A stretch of DNA of 64,000 nt from Pseudohongiella sp. O18 (GCF_021729085.1 NZ_JAJSAR010000002.1:744001-808000), one strand, 5' to 3'. Shown: positions 34,248 through 46,556, counted from the first letter of the stretch. Made by a program: numbers and translations. Notes: generated from the letters alone by a model not told the origin.

Positions 34248-34622
34248 GTGAAAGACAACAGACCTGTAAATCTCGACCTGACCAAATTCCGTTTTCCTCT
34301 TCCGGCTATTACGTCGATCCTGCATCGTATCTCGGGCGTACTGATTTTTGTTGGTACAGCTGTGCTGCTTTGGATGCTCTCTGAATCACTTGCCTCGGCG
34401 CAGGGATTCGGGCGTATCGCTGAATTGCTGACGGCCCCTCACGCCAAATTCATTGTATGGGTGATCCTCTCGGGGCTGCTGTACCACCTGATCGCCGGTA
34501 TCCGCCACCTGCTGATGGATGTCGGCATCGGTGAAACACTGCAGGGTGGACGCCAGGGTGCCGTGATGATCGTTGTGTTCTCGGTAATCAGTATTGTGTT
34601 GGCAGGAGTCTGGGTATGGTAA
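34248..34622 (+). CDS. sdhC: Succinate dehydrogenase cytochrome b556 subunit
   Basis: A 124-residue membrane subunit with three helices. Family marks are the N-terminus RPVNLDLTKFRFP, the quinone-site serine/arginine in SILHRISGVLIF and the heme b histidine in YHLIAGIRHLLMD. It starts with GTG at 34248 after a weak ribosome site. The end overlaps sdhD by 7 bp. With SdhD it anchors the flavoprotein and iron-sulfur subunits and reduces ubiquinone. Confidence 0.95.
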   Translation: MKDNRPVNLDLTKFRFPLPAITSILHRISGVLIFVGTAVLLWMLSESLASAQGFGRIAELLTAPHAKFIVWVILSGLLYHLIAGIRHLLMDVGIGETLQGGRQGAVMIVVFSVISIVLAGVWVW

Positions 34623-34993
34623 AGCGAGTCAACAGTGCGACCAATGTGGGTCGCAACGGCCTTCATGACTGGGTCATTCAACGTTTCAGCGCAATCATTC
34701 TGGCGGCATATACAATAGTGTTGCTGGGCTGGATGATCATGACGCCTGACATCGATTACGCCGCGTGGTCAGCGCTGTTTCAGACGACCTGGATGCGCAT
34801 TTTCAGTCTGCTGGCCCTGATTTCACTCTGCGCTCACGCGTGGGTTGGTATGTGGACCATTGCGACAGACTACCTGACGTCAATGACTTTTGGTGGCGCG
34901 GCAACCGCAGTACGCCTGTTGTTTCAGGCCGGCTGCGTGATCCTGATATTCATTTACCTCGTTTGGGGTATCCAGATTCTGTGGGGACTATAA
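34616..34993 (+). CDS. sdhD: Succinate dehydrogenase hydrophobic membrane anchor subunit
   Basis: A 125-residue three-helix subunit. The segment LCAHAWVGMWTIATDYLT carries the heme-ligand histidine and the aspartate-tyrosine pair of the quinone site. GLHDWVIQRFSAIILAAY is typical of proteobacterial SdhD. The start codon overlaps sdhC by 7 bp and the stop directly abuts the sdhA ATG, so the three genes are tightly coupled. Confidence 0.95.
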   Translation: MVKRVNSATNVGRNGLHDWVIQRFSAIILAAYTIVLLGWMIMTPDIDYAAWSALFQTTWMRIFSLLALISLCAHAWVGMWTIATDYLTSMTFGGAATAVRLLFQAGCVILIFIYLVWGIQILWGL

Positions 34994-36766
34994 ATGAGCG
35001 GTATGCGTACAATTTCATTTGATGCTGTCATTGTGGGCGGTGGTGGTGCCGGTATGCGTGCTGCACTGCAGCTGTCCCAGTCCGGCTACAAAACTGCCGT
35101 GATCAGCAAAGTCTTCCCGACGCGCTCTCACACTGTTTCGGCGCAGGGCGGTATCACCTGTGCAATTGCCAGTGCAGACCCGAACGACGATTGGCGCTGG
35201 CACATGTATGACACGGTCAAGGGTTCCGACTATATCGGCGACCAGGAAGCCATTGAGTACATGTGCAGTGAAGGCCCCCAGACCGTGTTCGAACTTGAGC
35301 ATATGGGGCTGCCCTTTTCCCGAACAGAAAATGGCCGTATCTATCAGCGGCCGTTCGGTGGTCAGTCCAAGGATTTTGGCAAGGGCGGACAGGCTGCCCG
35401 TACCTGTGCAGCTGCTGACCGTACCGGTCACGCGCTGCTGCACGCTCTGTATCAGGGCAACCTGAAGAACAAAACGGTGTTCTTCAATGAGTGGTACGCG
35501 GTAGATCTGGTGCGCAATCAGGATGGCGTCATTGTTGGCGTTATCGCGATCTGTATCGAAACAGGTGAGACAGTCTACGTCGCTTCCAAAGCAACCGTGC
35601 TGGCAACAGGTGGTGCAGGCCGTATTTACGCGTCGACCACTAACGCCCTGATCAATACCGGTGATGGTATCGGTATGGCGCTGCGTGCCGGTTATCCGGT
35701 ACAGGATATGGAAATGTGGCAATTCCACCCGACGGGTATTCATGGTGCCGGCACGCTGGTAACCGAAGGCTGTCGTGGTGAGGGTGGATACCTGATCAAC
35801 AAGGACGGCGAACGCTTTATGGAGCGTTACGCACCGAACGCCAAAGACCTGGCGGGACGCGACGTAGTGGCGCGCTCCATGATACAGGAAATCATTGCTG
35901 GCAAAGGTTGTGGCCCCAATGGTGACCACGTACTGCTGAAGCTGGATCACCTGGGCGAAAAGGTGTTGAACGAGAAGCTGCCAGGCATCCTGGAACTGTC
36001 CAGAACCTTTGCGCACGTCGATCCGGTCAAGGAACCGATTCCGGTTATCCCGACCTGCCATTACATGATGGGTGGTATCGCTACCAATATTCATGGTCAG
36101 GCGATCGCACAGAACGAAGCTGGCGAAGATGTCCAGATCCCAGGTCTGTTCGCGGTGGGCGAAGTAGCCTGCGTTTCCGTACACGGCGCCAACCGTCTGG
36201 GCGGCAACTCATTGCTGGACCTGGTGGTATTCGGTCGTGCAGCAGGCAAGCACATTGAATCCATGCTGGGGCAGGGTATTGAGTACCGACGCGCGTCAGA
36301 ATCAGATATTGAACAGTCCATGGCGCGTCTGAATCGTCTTAATAACAGCACCGATGGCGAAAGCGTGTCCAAGCTCCGAGGCGAACTGCAGAGCATCATG
36401 CAGAACCACTTTGGCGTGTTCCGCACGGGCGACTTCATGAAGGAAGGCGTGCAGAAGCTGGAAGGACTGCGCGGACGAATTGCCAATGTAAAACTCGAAG
36501 ACAAAAGCAACGCCTTCAATACAGCACGAATTGAAGCGCTTGAGCTGGAAAACCTGTTCGAAGTTGCTGAAGCGACCGCGCTGGCAGCCGAAGCTCGAAC
36601 AGAAAGTCGCGGCGCACATGCTCGCGAAGATTTCCAGGAGCGAGATGACGATAACTGGCTGTGTCACTCGATGTACCACCCGACACAACGCAGTGTGACA
36701 AAACGCGCTGTGAATTTTGCGCCCAAGACGGTGGAAAAATTCGAGCCCAAGGTCCGTACTTATTAA
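34994..36766 (+). CDS. sdhA: Succinate dehydrogenase flavoprotein subunit
   Basis: A 590-residue flavoprotein (E. coli 588). FAD-binding [13 protein letters not shown] is followed by [14 protein letters not shown], whose histidine carries the covalent FAD. Active-site segments are [31 protein letters not shown] and [21 protein letters not shown]. The C-terminus carries the expected Arg-rich tail [14 protein letters not shown]. It oxidises succinate to fumarate and passes electrons to SdhB. It begins immediately after the sdhD stop. Confidence 0.97.
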   Translation: MSGMRTISFDAVIVGGGGAGMRAALQLSQSGYKTAVISKVFPTRSHTVSAQGGITCAIASADPNDDWRWHMYDTVKGSDYIGDQEAIEYMCSEGPQTVFELEHMGLPFSRTENGRIYQRPFGGQSKDFGKGGQAARTCAAADRTGHALLHALYQGNLKNKTVFFNEWYAVDLVRNQDGVIVGVIAICIETGETVYVASKATVLATGGAGRIYASTTNALINTGDGIGMALRAGYPVQDMEMWQFHPTGIHGAGTLVTEGCRGEGGYLINKDGERFMERYAPNAKDLAGRDVVARSMIQEIIAGKGCGPNGDHVLLKLDHLGEKVLNEKLPGILELSRTFAHVDPVKEPIPVIPTCHYMMGGIATNIHGQAIAQNEAGEDVQIPGLFAVGEVACVSVHGANRLGGNSLLDLVVFGRAAGKHIESMLGQGIEYRRASESDIEQSMARLNRLNNSTDGESVSKLRGELQSIMQNHFGVFRTGDFMKEGVQKLEGLRGRIANVKLEDKSNAFNTARIEALELENLFEVAEATALAAEARTESRGAHAREDFQERDDDNWLCHSMYHPTQRSVTKRAVNFAPKTVEKFEPKVRTY

Positions 36767-36795
36767 ATCCGTTAATCTAGAGAAGGTGATTTAAC

Positions 36796-37500
36796 GTGTT
36801 AGTCAGTGTTTATCGCTACAACCCGGAAACTGATGATAAGCCATCCATGCGCGAGTATCAGATCGAGCTGCCGGAAGGTCGTGACCTGATGGTGCTCGAC
36901 GTACTGTCGATGATCAAAGAGCAGGATCCTTCAATTGCTTACCGACGTTCCTGTCGCGAAGGCGTCTGCGGTTCTGACGGTATGAACATCAACGGCACCA
37001 ATGGCCTGGCATGTATCACACCGGTATCGGCAGTGGCTAAAGGCGGCAAGCTGGTGCTGCGTCCTCTGCCTGGTCTGCCCGTAGTTCGCGATCTGGTTGT
37101 TGACATGACCATCTTCTACAAGCAGTTTGAGAAGGTTCAGCCCTTCCTGATCAACGATACGCCGGCGCCTGCCATTGAACGTCTGCAAAGCCCGGAAGAC
37201 CGTGCCAAACTCGACGGCCTGTACGAATGTATCCTGTGCGCCTGCTGCAGCACCAGCTGTCCTTCTTTCTGGTGGAACCCCGACAAATTCATCGGGCCTG
37301 CCGGACTGCTGCAAGCGTACCGATTCCTGGCCGATAGCCGTGACACTGCCACCGAAGAACGTCTGGCTGGACTGGAAGACCCATTCAGCGTGTTCCGCTG
37401 TCGAGGCATCATGAATTGTGTGGCTGTCTGCCCCAAGGGTCTTAACCCGACCAAGGCGATCGGTCACATTCGTCACATGCTGTTGCAGCGGGCAAGCTAA
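36796..37500 (+). CDS. sdhB: Succinate dehydrogenase iron-sulfur subunit
   Basis: A 234-residue electron-transfer subunit (E. coli 238). The 2Fe-2S ligands are in SCREGVCGSDGMNINGTNGLAC, and the 4Fe-4S and 3Fe-4S ligands are in CILCACCSTSCPSFWW and CRGIMNCVAVCPKGLNP. It starts with GTG at 36796 after AGAAGG, 29 bp beyond sdhA. Confidence 0.97.
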   Translation: MLVSVYRYNPETDDKPSMREYQIELPEGRDLMVLDVLSMIKEQDPSIAYRRSCREGVCGSDGMNINGTNGLACITPVSAVAKGGKLVLRPLPGLPVVRDLVVDMTIFYKQFEKVQPFLINDTPAPAIERLQSPEDRAKLDGLYECILCACCSTSCPSFWWNPDKFIGPAGLLQAYRFLADSRDTATEERLAGLEDPFSVFRCRGIMNCVAVCPKGLNPTKAIGHIRHMLLQRAS

Positions 37501-37589
37501 GACCAAGGAAATTTTTGTGAGGCGACTGGCAACGCCGCTCACGAGGCGGTGATTGATTGCGGTGGCCCTGTAACCCCGGGAAGAATAAT

Positions 37590-40433
37590 ATGCATGACAG
37601 CATAATGGAGTTGATGTGGAGCACTGGCCATTTATCCGGTGGCAATGCTGAGTATGTCGAACAGCTTTATGATCAATACCTGAAAGATCCTGAACAGGTC
37701 CCTGCCGAGTGGCGCAGTTATTTCGACTCGCTGCCCCGGATAGCAGAGCAGTCGCCTGCCGATGTATCACATCGTGAGATTCAGGCCTACTTCAAACGGC
37801 TGGGCAAAACCAGTCGCTTCATGCCGGTACTGAGCAACGATGTTGTTGTAAATTCCGAACATGAAAACAAACAGGTTCAGGTACTGCACCTGATCAGCTC
37901 CTACCGCGTCCGTGGTCACCAGAAAGCGGCGCTTGACCCCCTGTCACTGATGCATCGCGAACGCGTGCCAGACCTGGAGCTCGACTTTCACAATCTTTCA
38001 CCCGCTGATTACTCCACAGTCTTTCAGACCGGCTCTCTGCATATCAATCGCGACACCGCCTCACTGCGCGAAATTGTTGAAGCGCTGGAGAATATTTACT
38101 GCGGGTCTATCGGCTATGAGTTCATGCATATTGTCGATCTTGCGCAGAAGCAGTGGATTCAAAAGCGCATTGAACCCAAACTCGGCAATCCGGGTTTCCC
38201 CAATGAAGTAAAGCGACACCTGTTGGAGCGACTCAGCGCAGCTGAGGGCCTTGAAAAGCATCTGGACTCCAAGTACCCGGGCACGAAACGCTTTGGCCTT
38301 GAAGGCGGCGAAAGCCTGATTCCGCTGGTCGATGAACTGATTCAGCGTGCCGGCAGCTACGGCGTCAAGGAAGTTGTCATCGGCATGGCTCACCGTGGCC
38401 GCCTGAATATGCTGGTGAACATTCTCGGCAAGAACCCGGCTGACCTGTTCAGCGAGTTCGAAGGCCGCGCCAAGTACAAGAGCTCAGGCGATGTAAAATA
38501 CCATCAGGGCTTTTCGTCCAACATCATGACGCCTGGCGGCGAAGTGCATCTGGCAATGGCATTTAACCCTTCGCACCTGGAAATTGTTTCTCCGGTTATC
38601 GAAGGCTCCGTTCGTGCCCGTCAGGACCGACGCAAAGACAATCTGGGCCACGCTGTAATTCCGCTCAGCATCCACGGTGATGCAGCTTTTGCAGGCCAGG
38701 GTGTGGTCATGGAAACTTTCCAGATGTCCAAGACCCGGGCATATGGTACAGGTGGCACGGTACATATCATCATCAACAACCAGGTGGGCTTCACCACAAG
38801 TCGCCAGGACGATGCCCGCTCAACAGAGTATTGTACCGATGTAGCCAAAATGGTTCAGGCGCCAATCTTCCACGTGAATGCGGATGATCCTGAGGCGGTG
38901 CTGTTCGTCACTCAGCTGGCACTTGATTTCCGTTATGAGTTCAAAAAAGATGTGGTCATCGATCTGGTCTGTTATCGCCGTCGCGGCCATAACGAAACAG
39001 ACGAGCCCTCGTCAACTCAGCCACTGATGTATCACAAGATTCGCAAGCACCAGACTACGCGCGCTCTGTATGCAGAACGTCTTATCAGTGACAAGCTGGT
39101 GACCGAGAAAGAAGTCGACGAGCTCAATGCATCGTACCGTAATGCACTGGACACCGGCGAACACGTAGTGAAGAGCCTTGTAAAAGAGCCCAACGTCGAA
39201 ATGTTCGTCGACTGGAACCCTTACCTGGGTCACACTTGGACGCCGCATTTTAATACCAGCATCAAGCTTGAGTCGCTGGAAGCACTGGCACGCAAGATTA
39301 CCAGTCTGCCTGAAAATCTGAATCTGCACCGTCAGGTACAGAAAATCGTCGACGACCGCAGCAAGATGGCTTCCGGCGAGATCCCGGTTGACTGGGGTTT
39401 TGCCGAGACACTGGCATACGCCAGCATTCTCACGACCGGCAATCGGGTCCGAATTACCGGGCAGGATGTTGGACGTGGCACCTTCTCGCATCGCCATGCG
39501 GTACTGCGTGATCAGAACACCGAAGAAGAGTACATTCCGCTTCGCAGCCTGGTTGCAGACCCCAAGATGTTCTGTATCTACGACTCACTGCTGTCCGAAG
39601 AAGCTGTGCTGGCTTTTGAGTACGGTTACGCGACGACCACCCCTAATGCGCTGGTTGTCTGGGAAGCCCAGTTTGGCGACTTTGCGAACTCGGCGCAGGT
39701 TGTTATCGACCAGTTCATTACCAGTGGCGAGCACAAGTGGCAGCGCCTGTGCGGCCTGACCATGCTGTTGCCGCACGGCTACGAAGGACAGGGCCCTGAG
39801 CATTCATCAGCTCGTCTGGAACGCTTCCTGCAACTTTGTGCGGAACACAATATCCAGGTCTGCCTGCCGACCACCTCAGCCCAGGTCTTCCACATGCTGA
39901 GACGTCAGGTCCTGTGTCCGCTGCGCAAGCCATTGATTGTGATGTCACCCAAGAGTCTGTTGCGTCACAAAGAAACCACAGCAACGCTTGAAGAGCTGGC
40001 AAACGGCAGCTTCCAGGTAGTCATCGGTGAAACCGACGAAGATATCAAGCCTGACAACGTTGAGCGCGTAATACTCTGCTCTGGCAAAGTTTACTACGAC
40101 CTGCGAGCAGAGCGTCGCAAGCGTGAATTGACCAATATCGCAATCATCCGTCTCGAACAGCTTTACCCGTTCCCGGAAGATGATCTGCGCGCCGAAATGA
40201 AAAAGTACGAGAACGTTAGCGATGTTGTCTGGTGTCAGGAGGAGCCCATGAACCAGGGAGCCTGGTACTCCAGCCAGCACCACATGCGTAATGTCATACA
40301 GTCTCTTGGCTCGTCTGTGTCATTGCGCTATGCAGGCCGTGAGGCATCGGCAGCGGCTGCAGCCGGTTATCCAGAATTGCACATGCAACAGCTCAATGCA
40401 TTTCTGGAGCAAGCACTGGGACCAAAGGAATAA
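37590..40433 (+). CDS. sucA: 2-oxoglutarate dehydrogenase E1 component
   Basis: A 947-residue thiamine diphosphate enzyme (E. coli 933). It opens with the E2-contacting N-terminal helix LSGGNAEYVEQLYDQYLKDPEQVPAEWR. Key segments are GMAHRGRLNMLVNILGK, the cofactor-binding SIHGDAAFAGQGVVMETFQM, HIIINNQVGFTT, and CYRRRGHNETDEPS. The C-terminal transketolase-like part contains DVGRGTFSHRHAVLRDQ and LLPHGYEGQGPEHSSARLERFLQL. The ATG at 37590 has GGGAAG 7 nt upstream. It decarboxylates 2-oxoglutarate and succinylates the lipoyl arm of SucB. Confidence 0.97.
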   Translation: MHDSIMELMWSTGHLSGGNAEYVEQLYDQYLKDPEQVPAEWRSYFDSLPRIAEQSPADVSHREIQAYFKRLGKTSRFMPVLSNDVVVNSEHENKQVQVLHLISSYRVRGHQKAALDPLSLMHRERVPDLELDFHNLSPADYSTVFQTGSLHINRDTASLREIVEALENIYCGSIGYEFMHIVDLAQKQWIQKRIEPKLGNPGFPNEVKRHLLERLSAAEGLEKHLDSKYPGTKRFGLEGGESLIPLVDELIQRAGSYGVKEVVIGMAHRGRLNMLVNILGKNPADLFSEFEGRAKYKSSGDVKYHQGFSSNIMTPGGEVHLAMAFNPSHLEIVSPVIEGSVRARQDRRKDNLGHAVIPLSIHGDAAFAGQGVVMETFQMSKTRAYGTGGTVHIIINNQVGFTTSRQDDARSTEYCTDVAKMVQAPIFHVNADDPEAVLFVTQLALDFRYEFKKDVVIDLVCYRRRGHNETDEPSSTQPLMYHKIRKHQTTRALYAERLISDKLVTEKEVDELNASYRNALDTGEHVVKSLVKEPNVEMFVDWNPYLGHTWTPHFNTSIKLESLEALARKITSLPENLNLHRQVQKIVDDRSKMASGEIPVDWGFAETLAYASILTTGNRVRITGQDVGRGTFSHRHAVLRDQNTEEEYIPLRSLVADPKMFCIYDSLLSEEAVLAFEYGYATTTPNALVVWEAQFGDFANSAQVVIDQFITSGEHKWQRLCGLTMLLPHGYEGQGPEHSSARLERFLQLCAEHNIQVCLPTTSAQVFHMLRRQVLCPLRKPLIVMSPKSLLRHKETTATLEELANGSFQVVIGETDEDIKPDNVERVILCSGKVYYDLRAERRKRELTNIAIIRLEQLYPFPEDDLRAEMKKYENVSDVVWCQEEPMNQGAWYSSQHHMRNVIQSLGSSVSLRYAGREASAAAAAGYPELHMQQLNAFLEQALGPKE

Positions 40434-40478
40434 CTTTTAAACAAATAGTGATGACACCGAACAGTGTAAGGAATCAAC

Positions 40479-41732
40479 ATGTCTATTGAGATCAAAGCAC
40501 CGCAACTGCCCGAATCCGTGCCAGACGGCACCATTGCAAGCTGGCACAAGAAAGTCGGTGATGCTGTCAAACGTGACGAGCTGCTGGTCGACATCGAGAC
40601 TGACAAAGTCGTAATCGAAGTCGTGGCACCAGCTGATGGCGTCCTGGAAAAAATCATCAAGGACTCTGGCGATACTATCGTCAGCAATGAAATCATCGCC
40701 ACGATCAAGGAAGGCGCGGCTGCTGATGACAAGTCCTCAAGTGCAGACAGCAAGTCATCAGACAAGTCGTCTGACAAAAAATCAGAATCGGCATCTGAGG
40801 CCAAATCTGACGATAAACAGGATGGCGAAACGCCTGCCCTGAGCCCGGCTGCCAAGAAACTTGCCGAAGAGCACGGCCTGAAAGCTGGTCAGATCAGCGG
40901 TACTGGCAAAGATGGTCGAATTACCAAAGAAGATGTGCTGAACGCGATCGAGAAGGGCGACAAACAGTCGAGCTCCAGTTCCGAGTCAAGCAGCAAGGCT
41001 GCTGCACCGACTACCGATGGCTCATCTGGCCGCGTTGAAGAGCGTGTACCCATGAGCCGCCTGCGCGCCAAAGTGGCGGAGCGTCTGCTACAGGCATCGC
41101 AGTCCACTGCCATGTTGACCACCTTCAATGAGGTCAATATGAAGCCGGTTATGGACCTGCGCTCGCGCTACAAAGACCAGTTTGAGAAAGCGCATGATGG
41201 TGTGCGTCTCGGCTTCATGTCCTTCTTCGTGCGTGCCAGTGTGGAAGCGCTGAAGCGTTACCCCGCCGTCAATGCCTCCATCGATGGCAACGACATCGTA
41301 TATCACGGTTACCAGGACATCGGCGTTGCAGTTTCGTCTCCGCGCGGACTGGTAGTTCCGGTGCTGCGCAACGCAGACCACATGGGTCTGGCACAAGTCG
41401 AGGCAAAAATCCGTGAGTTTGGTAACAAGGCGCAGGACGGCAAGCTGTCCATCGACGAAATGACTGGCGGTACATTCACCATCTCCAACGGTGGTGTTTT
41501 TGGTTCGCTGCTGTCGACTCCGATCCTGAACCCACCACAAACTGCGATTCTGGGCATGCACAAGATCCAGGAGCGCCCGATGGCTGTGAACGGCAAGGTC
41601 GAGATTCTGCCGATGATGTACCTGGCACTTTCTTACGACCACCGAATGATAGATGGTAAAGAAGCAGTGCAGTTCCTGGTGACCATCAAGGAATTGCTCG
41701 AAGATCCAGCACGCATTTTGCTGGAGATCTGA
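40479..41732 (+). CDS. sucB: Dihydrolipoyllysine succinyltransferase E2 component
   Basis: A 417-residue E2. The lipoyl domain (1-77) has its lysine in [11 protein letters not shown]. The E3-binding domain (about 123-160) is [20 protein letters not shown] followed by [12 protein letters not shown]. The catalytic domain (about 185-417) ends with [16 protein letters not shown], holding the catalytic histidine and aspartate. Both linkers are rich in Ser, Lys, Asp and Glu instead of the usual Ala/Pro, for example [17 protein letters not shown]. Cotranscribed with sucA (45 bp gap) and lpd. Confidence 0.97.
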   Translation: MSIEIKAPQLPESVPDGTIASWHKKVGDAVKRDELLVDIETDKVVIEVVAPADGVLEKIIKDSGDTIVSNEIIATIKEGAAADDKSSSADSKSSDKSSDKKSESASEAKSDDKQDGETPALSPAAKKLAEEHGLKAGQISGTGKDGRITKEDVLNAIEKGDKQSSSSSESSSKAAAPTTDGSSGRVEERVPMSRLRAKVAERLLQASQSTAMLTTFNEVNMKPVMDLRSRYKDQFEKAHDGVRLGFMSFFVRASVEALKRYPAVNASIDGNDIVYHGYQDIGVAVSSPRGLVVPVLRNADHMGLAQVEAKIREFGNKAQDGKLSIDEMTGGTFTISNGGVFGSLLSTPILNPPQTAILGMHKIQERPMAVNGKVEILPMMYLALSYDHRMIDGKEAVQFLVTIKELLEDPARILLEI

Positions 41733-41836
41733 TAGCCAGGTTTAAACGGAGCAATGACTCCAGACCGTACCAAGATGAGCCACAGCCACAACTACGCTGT
41801 GGCTCATGCTTTTAACGAGACTGTAATCGAGAGTGA

Positions 41837-43306
<1,470 letters not shown>

Positions 43307-43339
43307 TTCATGCGCGTTTGACTATAGAGGACCAATAGA

Positions 43340-44506
43340 ATGAATCTACACGAATATCAGGGAAAGCAGCTTTTTGCGGAATACGGTCTGCCTGTTTCCA
43401 AGGGTTTCGCCGTTGACACAGCAGACGCTGCCGCAGAAGCCTGCGACAAAATCGGCGGTGACATGTGGGTGGTCAAGGCTCAGGTGCACGCGGGCGGCCG
43501 TGGTAAGGCCGGTGGCGTAAAACTGGTCAAGAGCCGTGATGACGCCAAAGCATTTGCCGAGCAGTGGCTGGGCAAACGCCTGGTGACATACCAGACAGAT
43601 GCAAATGGTCAGCCTGTCAGCAAGATTCTGGTTGAATCCTGCACCGACATCGACAAAGAACTGTATCTCGGGGCTGTCGTCGACAGAGCGTCACGTCGCA
43701 TTGTATTTATGGCATCCACCGAAGGTGGTGTTGAAATCGAGAAGGTTGCGCACGAAACTCCAGAGAAGATCATCAAGGCGACAATCGACCCGCTGGTTGG
43801 ACCCATGCCTTTCCAGGGTCGCGAACTTGCGTTCAAACTGGGTCTGACAGGCGACCAGATCAAACAGTTCACCAAGATCTTCATGGGCCTCGGCAAACTG
43901 TTCAAGGACTACGACCTGGCACTGCTTGAGATCAACCCGCTGGTCATCAAAACTGACGGCAATCTGCACTGCCTGGACGCCAAGATCAACATCGATGGCA
44001 ATGCCATGTATCGTCAGCCAAAACTGCGCGAAATGCATGACCCGTCGCAGGACGATCCACGCGAAGCGCATGCTGCCAGTCACGAACTGAACTATGTTGC
44101 ACTGGACGGCAACATCGGCTGCATGGTCAACGGTGCTGGCCTGGCGATGGGCACCATGGACATCGTGAATCTGCACGGCGGCAAGCCTGCCAACTTCCTG
44201 GATGTAGGCGGTGGCGCAACTAAAGAGCGTGTTTCCGAAGCATTCAAGATCATCCTGTCCGACGACAACGTCAAAGCTGTTCTGGTGAACATTTTTGGCG
44301 GCATTGTGCGTTGCGACATGATCGCAGAAGGCATCATCGGTGCAGTCAAGGAAGTAGGCGTCAAGGTACCGGTTGTAGTTCGACTGGAGGGTAATAATGC
44401 AGACGTCGGCGCCAAGGTGCTGAAGGATAGCGGACTGAATATTATCGCGGCGAAAAGTCTGACTGATGCTGCCCAACAGGTAGTTAAGGCCGCGGAGGGT
44501 AAATAA
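43340..44506 (+). CDS. sucC: Succinyl-CoA synthetase beta subunit
   Basis: A 388-residue subunit, the same length as E. coli SucC. The ATP-grasp domain begins [21 protein letters not shown] and contains [17 protein letters not shown]. The metal and nucleotide residues lie in LLEINPLVI and [15 protein letters not shown], and the C-terminal [17 protein letters not shown] binds the phosphate-carrying helix. It couples succinyl-CoA cleavage to nucleotide triphosphate formation. The last base of its TAA is the first base of the sucD ATG. Confidence 0.97.
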   Translation: MNLHEYQGKQLFAEYGLPVSKGFAVDTADAAAEACDKIGGDMWVVKAQVHAGGRGKAGGVKLVKSRDDAKAFAEQWLGKRLVTYQTDANGQPVSKILVESCTDIDKELYLGAVVDRASRRIVFMASTEGGVEIEKVAHETPEKIIKATIDPLVGPMPFQGRELAFKLGLTGDQIKQFTKIFMGLGKLFKDYDLALLEINPLVIKTDGNLHCLDAKINIDGNAMYRQPKLREMHDPSQDDPREAHAASHELNYVALDGNIGCMVNGAGLAMGTMDIVNLHGGKPANFLDVGGGATKERVSEAFKIILSDDNVKAVLVNIFGGIVRCDMIAEGIIGAVKEVGVKVPVVVRLEGNNADVGAKVLKDSGLNIIAAKSLTDAAQQVVKAAEGK

Positions 44507-45378
44507 TGAGCATTCTGATCAATAAAGATACCAAAGTAATCTGCCAGGGCTTTACTGGTTCACAGGGTACTTTCCATTCCGAGCAGGCGATTGCCTACGG
44601 CACCAAAATGGTAGGTGGTGTAACACCGGGCAAGGGTGGCAGCACTCACCTGGGCCTGCCCGTATTCAATACTGTGCAGGAAGCAATTGATGCAACTGGC
44701 GCCGATGCCAGCGTGATCTACGTTCCGGCTCCGTTCTGTAAGGATTCCATCCTTGAAGCCGCTAACGCGGGTATCAAGCTGATCGTATGTATCACTGAAG
44801 GCATTCCCACTCTGGACATGCTTGACGTTAAAGTACGCTGCGATGAACTGGGTGTGCGTCTGATCGGGCCGAACTGCCCCGGCGTGATTACCCCCGGCGA
44901 ATGCAAGATTGGCATCATGCCTGGTCACATCCACAAGCCAGGCAAGGTCGGTATCGTGTCGCGTTCCGGTACGTTGACCTATGAAGCCGTCAAGCAGACT
45001 ACCGACCATGGCTTTGGTCAGTCTTCCTGTGTGGGCATCGGTGGTGACCCGATCCCGGGCTCCAACTTTATCGACATCCTGGCTATGTTCGAAAAAGATC
45101 CAGCGACCGAAGCTATTGTGATGATCGGCGAAATTGGTGGTAGTGCGGAAGAAGAAGCCGCAGCTTACATCAAGGCCAACGTCACCAAGCCAGTGGTTTC
45201 CTATATTGCGGGTGTGACTGCACCGCCCGGAAAGCGTATGGGCCATGCCGGCGCCATCATCTCTGGCGGCAAGGGAACGGCTGATGAAAAGTTTGCTGCC
45301 CTGCAGGACGCAGGTGTCAAGACTGTACGCAGTCTGGCCGATATTGGTGATGCACTGAAAGAAGTAACAGGCTGGTAA
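44506..45378 (+). CDS. sucD: Succinyl-CoA synthetase alpha subunit
   Basis: A 290-residue subunit (E. coli 289). The CoA-binding Rossmann domain contains [17 protein letters not shown], the middle has [20 protein letters not shown], and the phosphorylated histidine is in [12 protein letters not shown] near residue 247. Translation is coupled to sucC by a one-base overlap. It ends the TCA cluster and is followed by a long hairpin. Confidence 0.97.
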   Translation: MSILINKDTKVICQGFTGSQGTFHSEQAIAYGTKMVGGVTPGKGGSTHLGLPVFNTVQEAIDATGADASVIYVPAPFCKDSILEAANAGIKLIVCITEGIPTLDMLDVKVRCDELGVRLIGPNCPGVITPGECKIGIMPGHIHKPGKVGIVSRSGTLTYEAVKQTTDHGFGQSSCVGIGGDPIPGSNFIDILAMFEKDPATEAIVMIGEIGGSAEEEAAAYIKANVTKPVVSYIAGVTAPPGKRMGHAGAIISGGKGTADEKFAALQDAGVKTVRSLADIGDALKEVTGW

Positions 45379-45382
45379 GCGC

Positions 45383-45437
45383 CTTGTGCACGGTTCATGT
45401 GCGTATTTCACGCGCATGAACCATCACGGCGCACAAG
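45383..45437 (+). terminator. Large stem-loop after sucD (terminator or processing signal)
   Basis: GGTTCATGTGCG (45392-45403) pairs with CGCGCATGAACC (45411-45422) over 12 bp including one G-U, and an outer CTTGTGC/GCACAAG (45383-45389 with 45431-45437) extends it. There is no T run, so it is not a canonical intrinsic terminator. It may protect the 3' end or stall polymerase for Rho. Confidence 0.45.
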
Positions 45438-45768
45438 CGGGCCCTGAACCTAAAAAATTCTCATTTGAGAGGTTCAAAAATTCAAACGGGTTGTGTTAGT
45501 CTTGACGACATAATTCGGCAGGGAGCCTTGAATTTACGGTAAGTTGCAGGATCTGGATCACTTCTGTTACGCATTTCTACAATCATTTGATGAGTGTGTA
45601 GTTTCGTAACTGTCTGGCCCGATAATTGCTCGTTTTTACCGGCTAAAAGGAATGCTGTTTTAGAAGATCGTTGTTTGGATGGTAAACACTTACCCGGAAA
45701 AGCACGATAGATAAGAAGTCACATCCGGTGTTACACCCGGAGTGTTTAATACAATAACAGGATGGCAC
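45438..45768. other. Gap upstream of the TonB2-type operon
   Basis: About 330 bp without a gene. It contains the palindrome TCTCATTTGAGA (45459-45470) inside a larger GAACC/GGTTC repeat, and a TTGACG at 45502-45507 with no good -10 partner. I found no sequence resembling a Fur box. The promoter is not identifiable by eye. Confidence 0.5.
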
Positions 45769-46551
45769 ATGAAAAACCGTCGATTATATTCAAAGGTTCT
45801 GGCACCACTGGCCTCGCTACTGGTGATCGGAACAGCCCTCGCTCAGGACGTTGACACCAGCGCCATTGAGCAGGCTCAGAGTGTTGTAGGTGAGACTAAC
45901 AGGGAAGCTGCTGAGTCTCAGGAGCGAATCAACCGTCTGTCGAACTCGTCCAGTTCTCTGTTCGAAGAATTCAAAACGGAAAGTGATAACCTGGAAGCTC
46001 TGCTGGTCTTGAATGCCAACTGGCGTCGACAGATAGCGATCCAGGAAGACCAACTGGAGACAATCTCCGAGTCCATCGCCGAAGTGCGAAACGTGACCCA
46101 GGAACTGCCTCTGCTGATGAGCCGTATGATCGCCAGTATCGAGCAGTTCATCGAGTTGGACATCCCCTTCCACCTGGAACAGCGCCGCGCCCGGATCCAG
46201 TTCGTCCGCGATGCAATCGATGATCCAAACGTTTCCACCGCCGAGCGCTTCCGTCAGATCCTGGTGCTGTATCAGACAGAAAACGCCTATGGACGTACCC
46301 ACGAAACCTATTCAGCCACACTCAACCTGGATGGCGTCCCGACCGACGTCGACATGTTGCGTGTTGGTCGAATTGCACTGACCTATCAGACCAAGGACCG
46401 CACCCGCACCGGGGCGTGGGACTCAGAGTCACGTCAGTGGGTAACGCTGGAAGATGGCGCGTACCGCAATGCCATCCGTGACGCAATCAACGTCTCTAGC
46501 GGCCTGATTGCGCCAGAAATTTTTGAATTACCAATCGTTGCGCCGGAGTAA
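45769..46551 (+). CDS. DUF3450 family periplasmic coiled-coil protein of the TonB2 system
   Basis: A 260-residue secreted protein. The ATG at 45769 (AGGA 8 nt upstream) precedes a signal peptide ending GTALA (about residue 23). Residues about 25-130 form a long coiled coil (QERINRLSNSSSSLFEEFKT and LNANWRRQIAIQEDQLETIS), followed by a compact domain with LDIPFHLEQRRARIQFV and YGRTHETYSATLNLDG. DUF3450 genes usually sit first in TonB2-type operons of Vibrio, Shewanella and relatives, as here. The role is probably in coupling the inner-membrane motor to the periplasm, and is not proven. Confidence 0.88.
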   Translation: MKNRRLYSKVLAPLASLLVIGTALAQDVDTSAIEQAQSVVGETNREAAESQERINRLSNSSSSLFEEFKTESDNLEALLVLNANWRRQIAIQEDQLETISESIAEVRNVTQELPLLMSRMIASIEQFIELDIPFHLEQRRARIQFVRDAIDDPNVSTAERFRQILVLYQTENAYGRTHETYSATLNLDGVPTDVDMLRVGRIALTYQTKDRTRTGAWDSESRQWVTLEDGAYRNAIRDAINVSSGLIAPEIFELPIVAPE

Positions 46552-46556
46552 GCACA

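Noticed and set aside
35015-36184. A 389-codon minus-strand frame opposite sdhA
   Set aside because: Full overlap with a confidently identified gene; composition is that of an antisense shadow.
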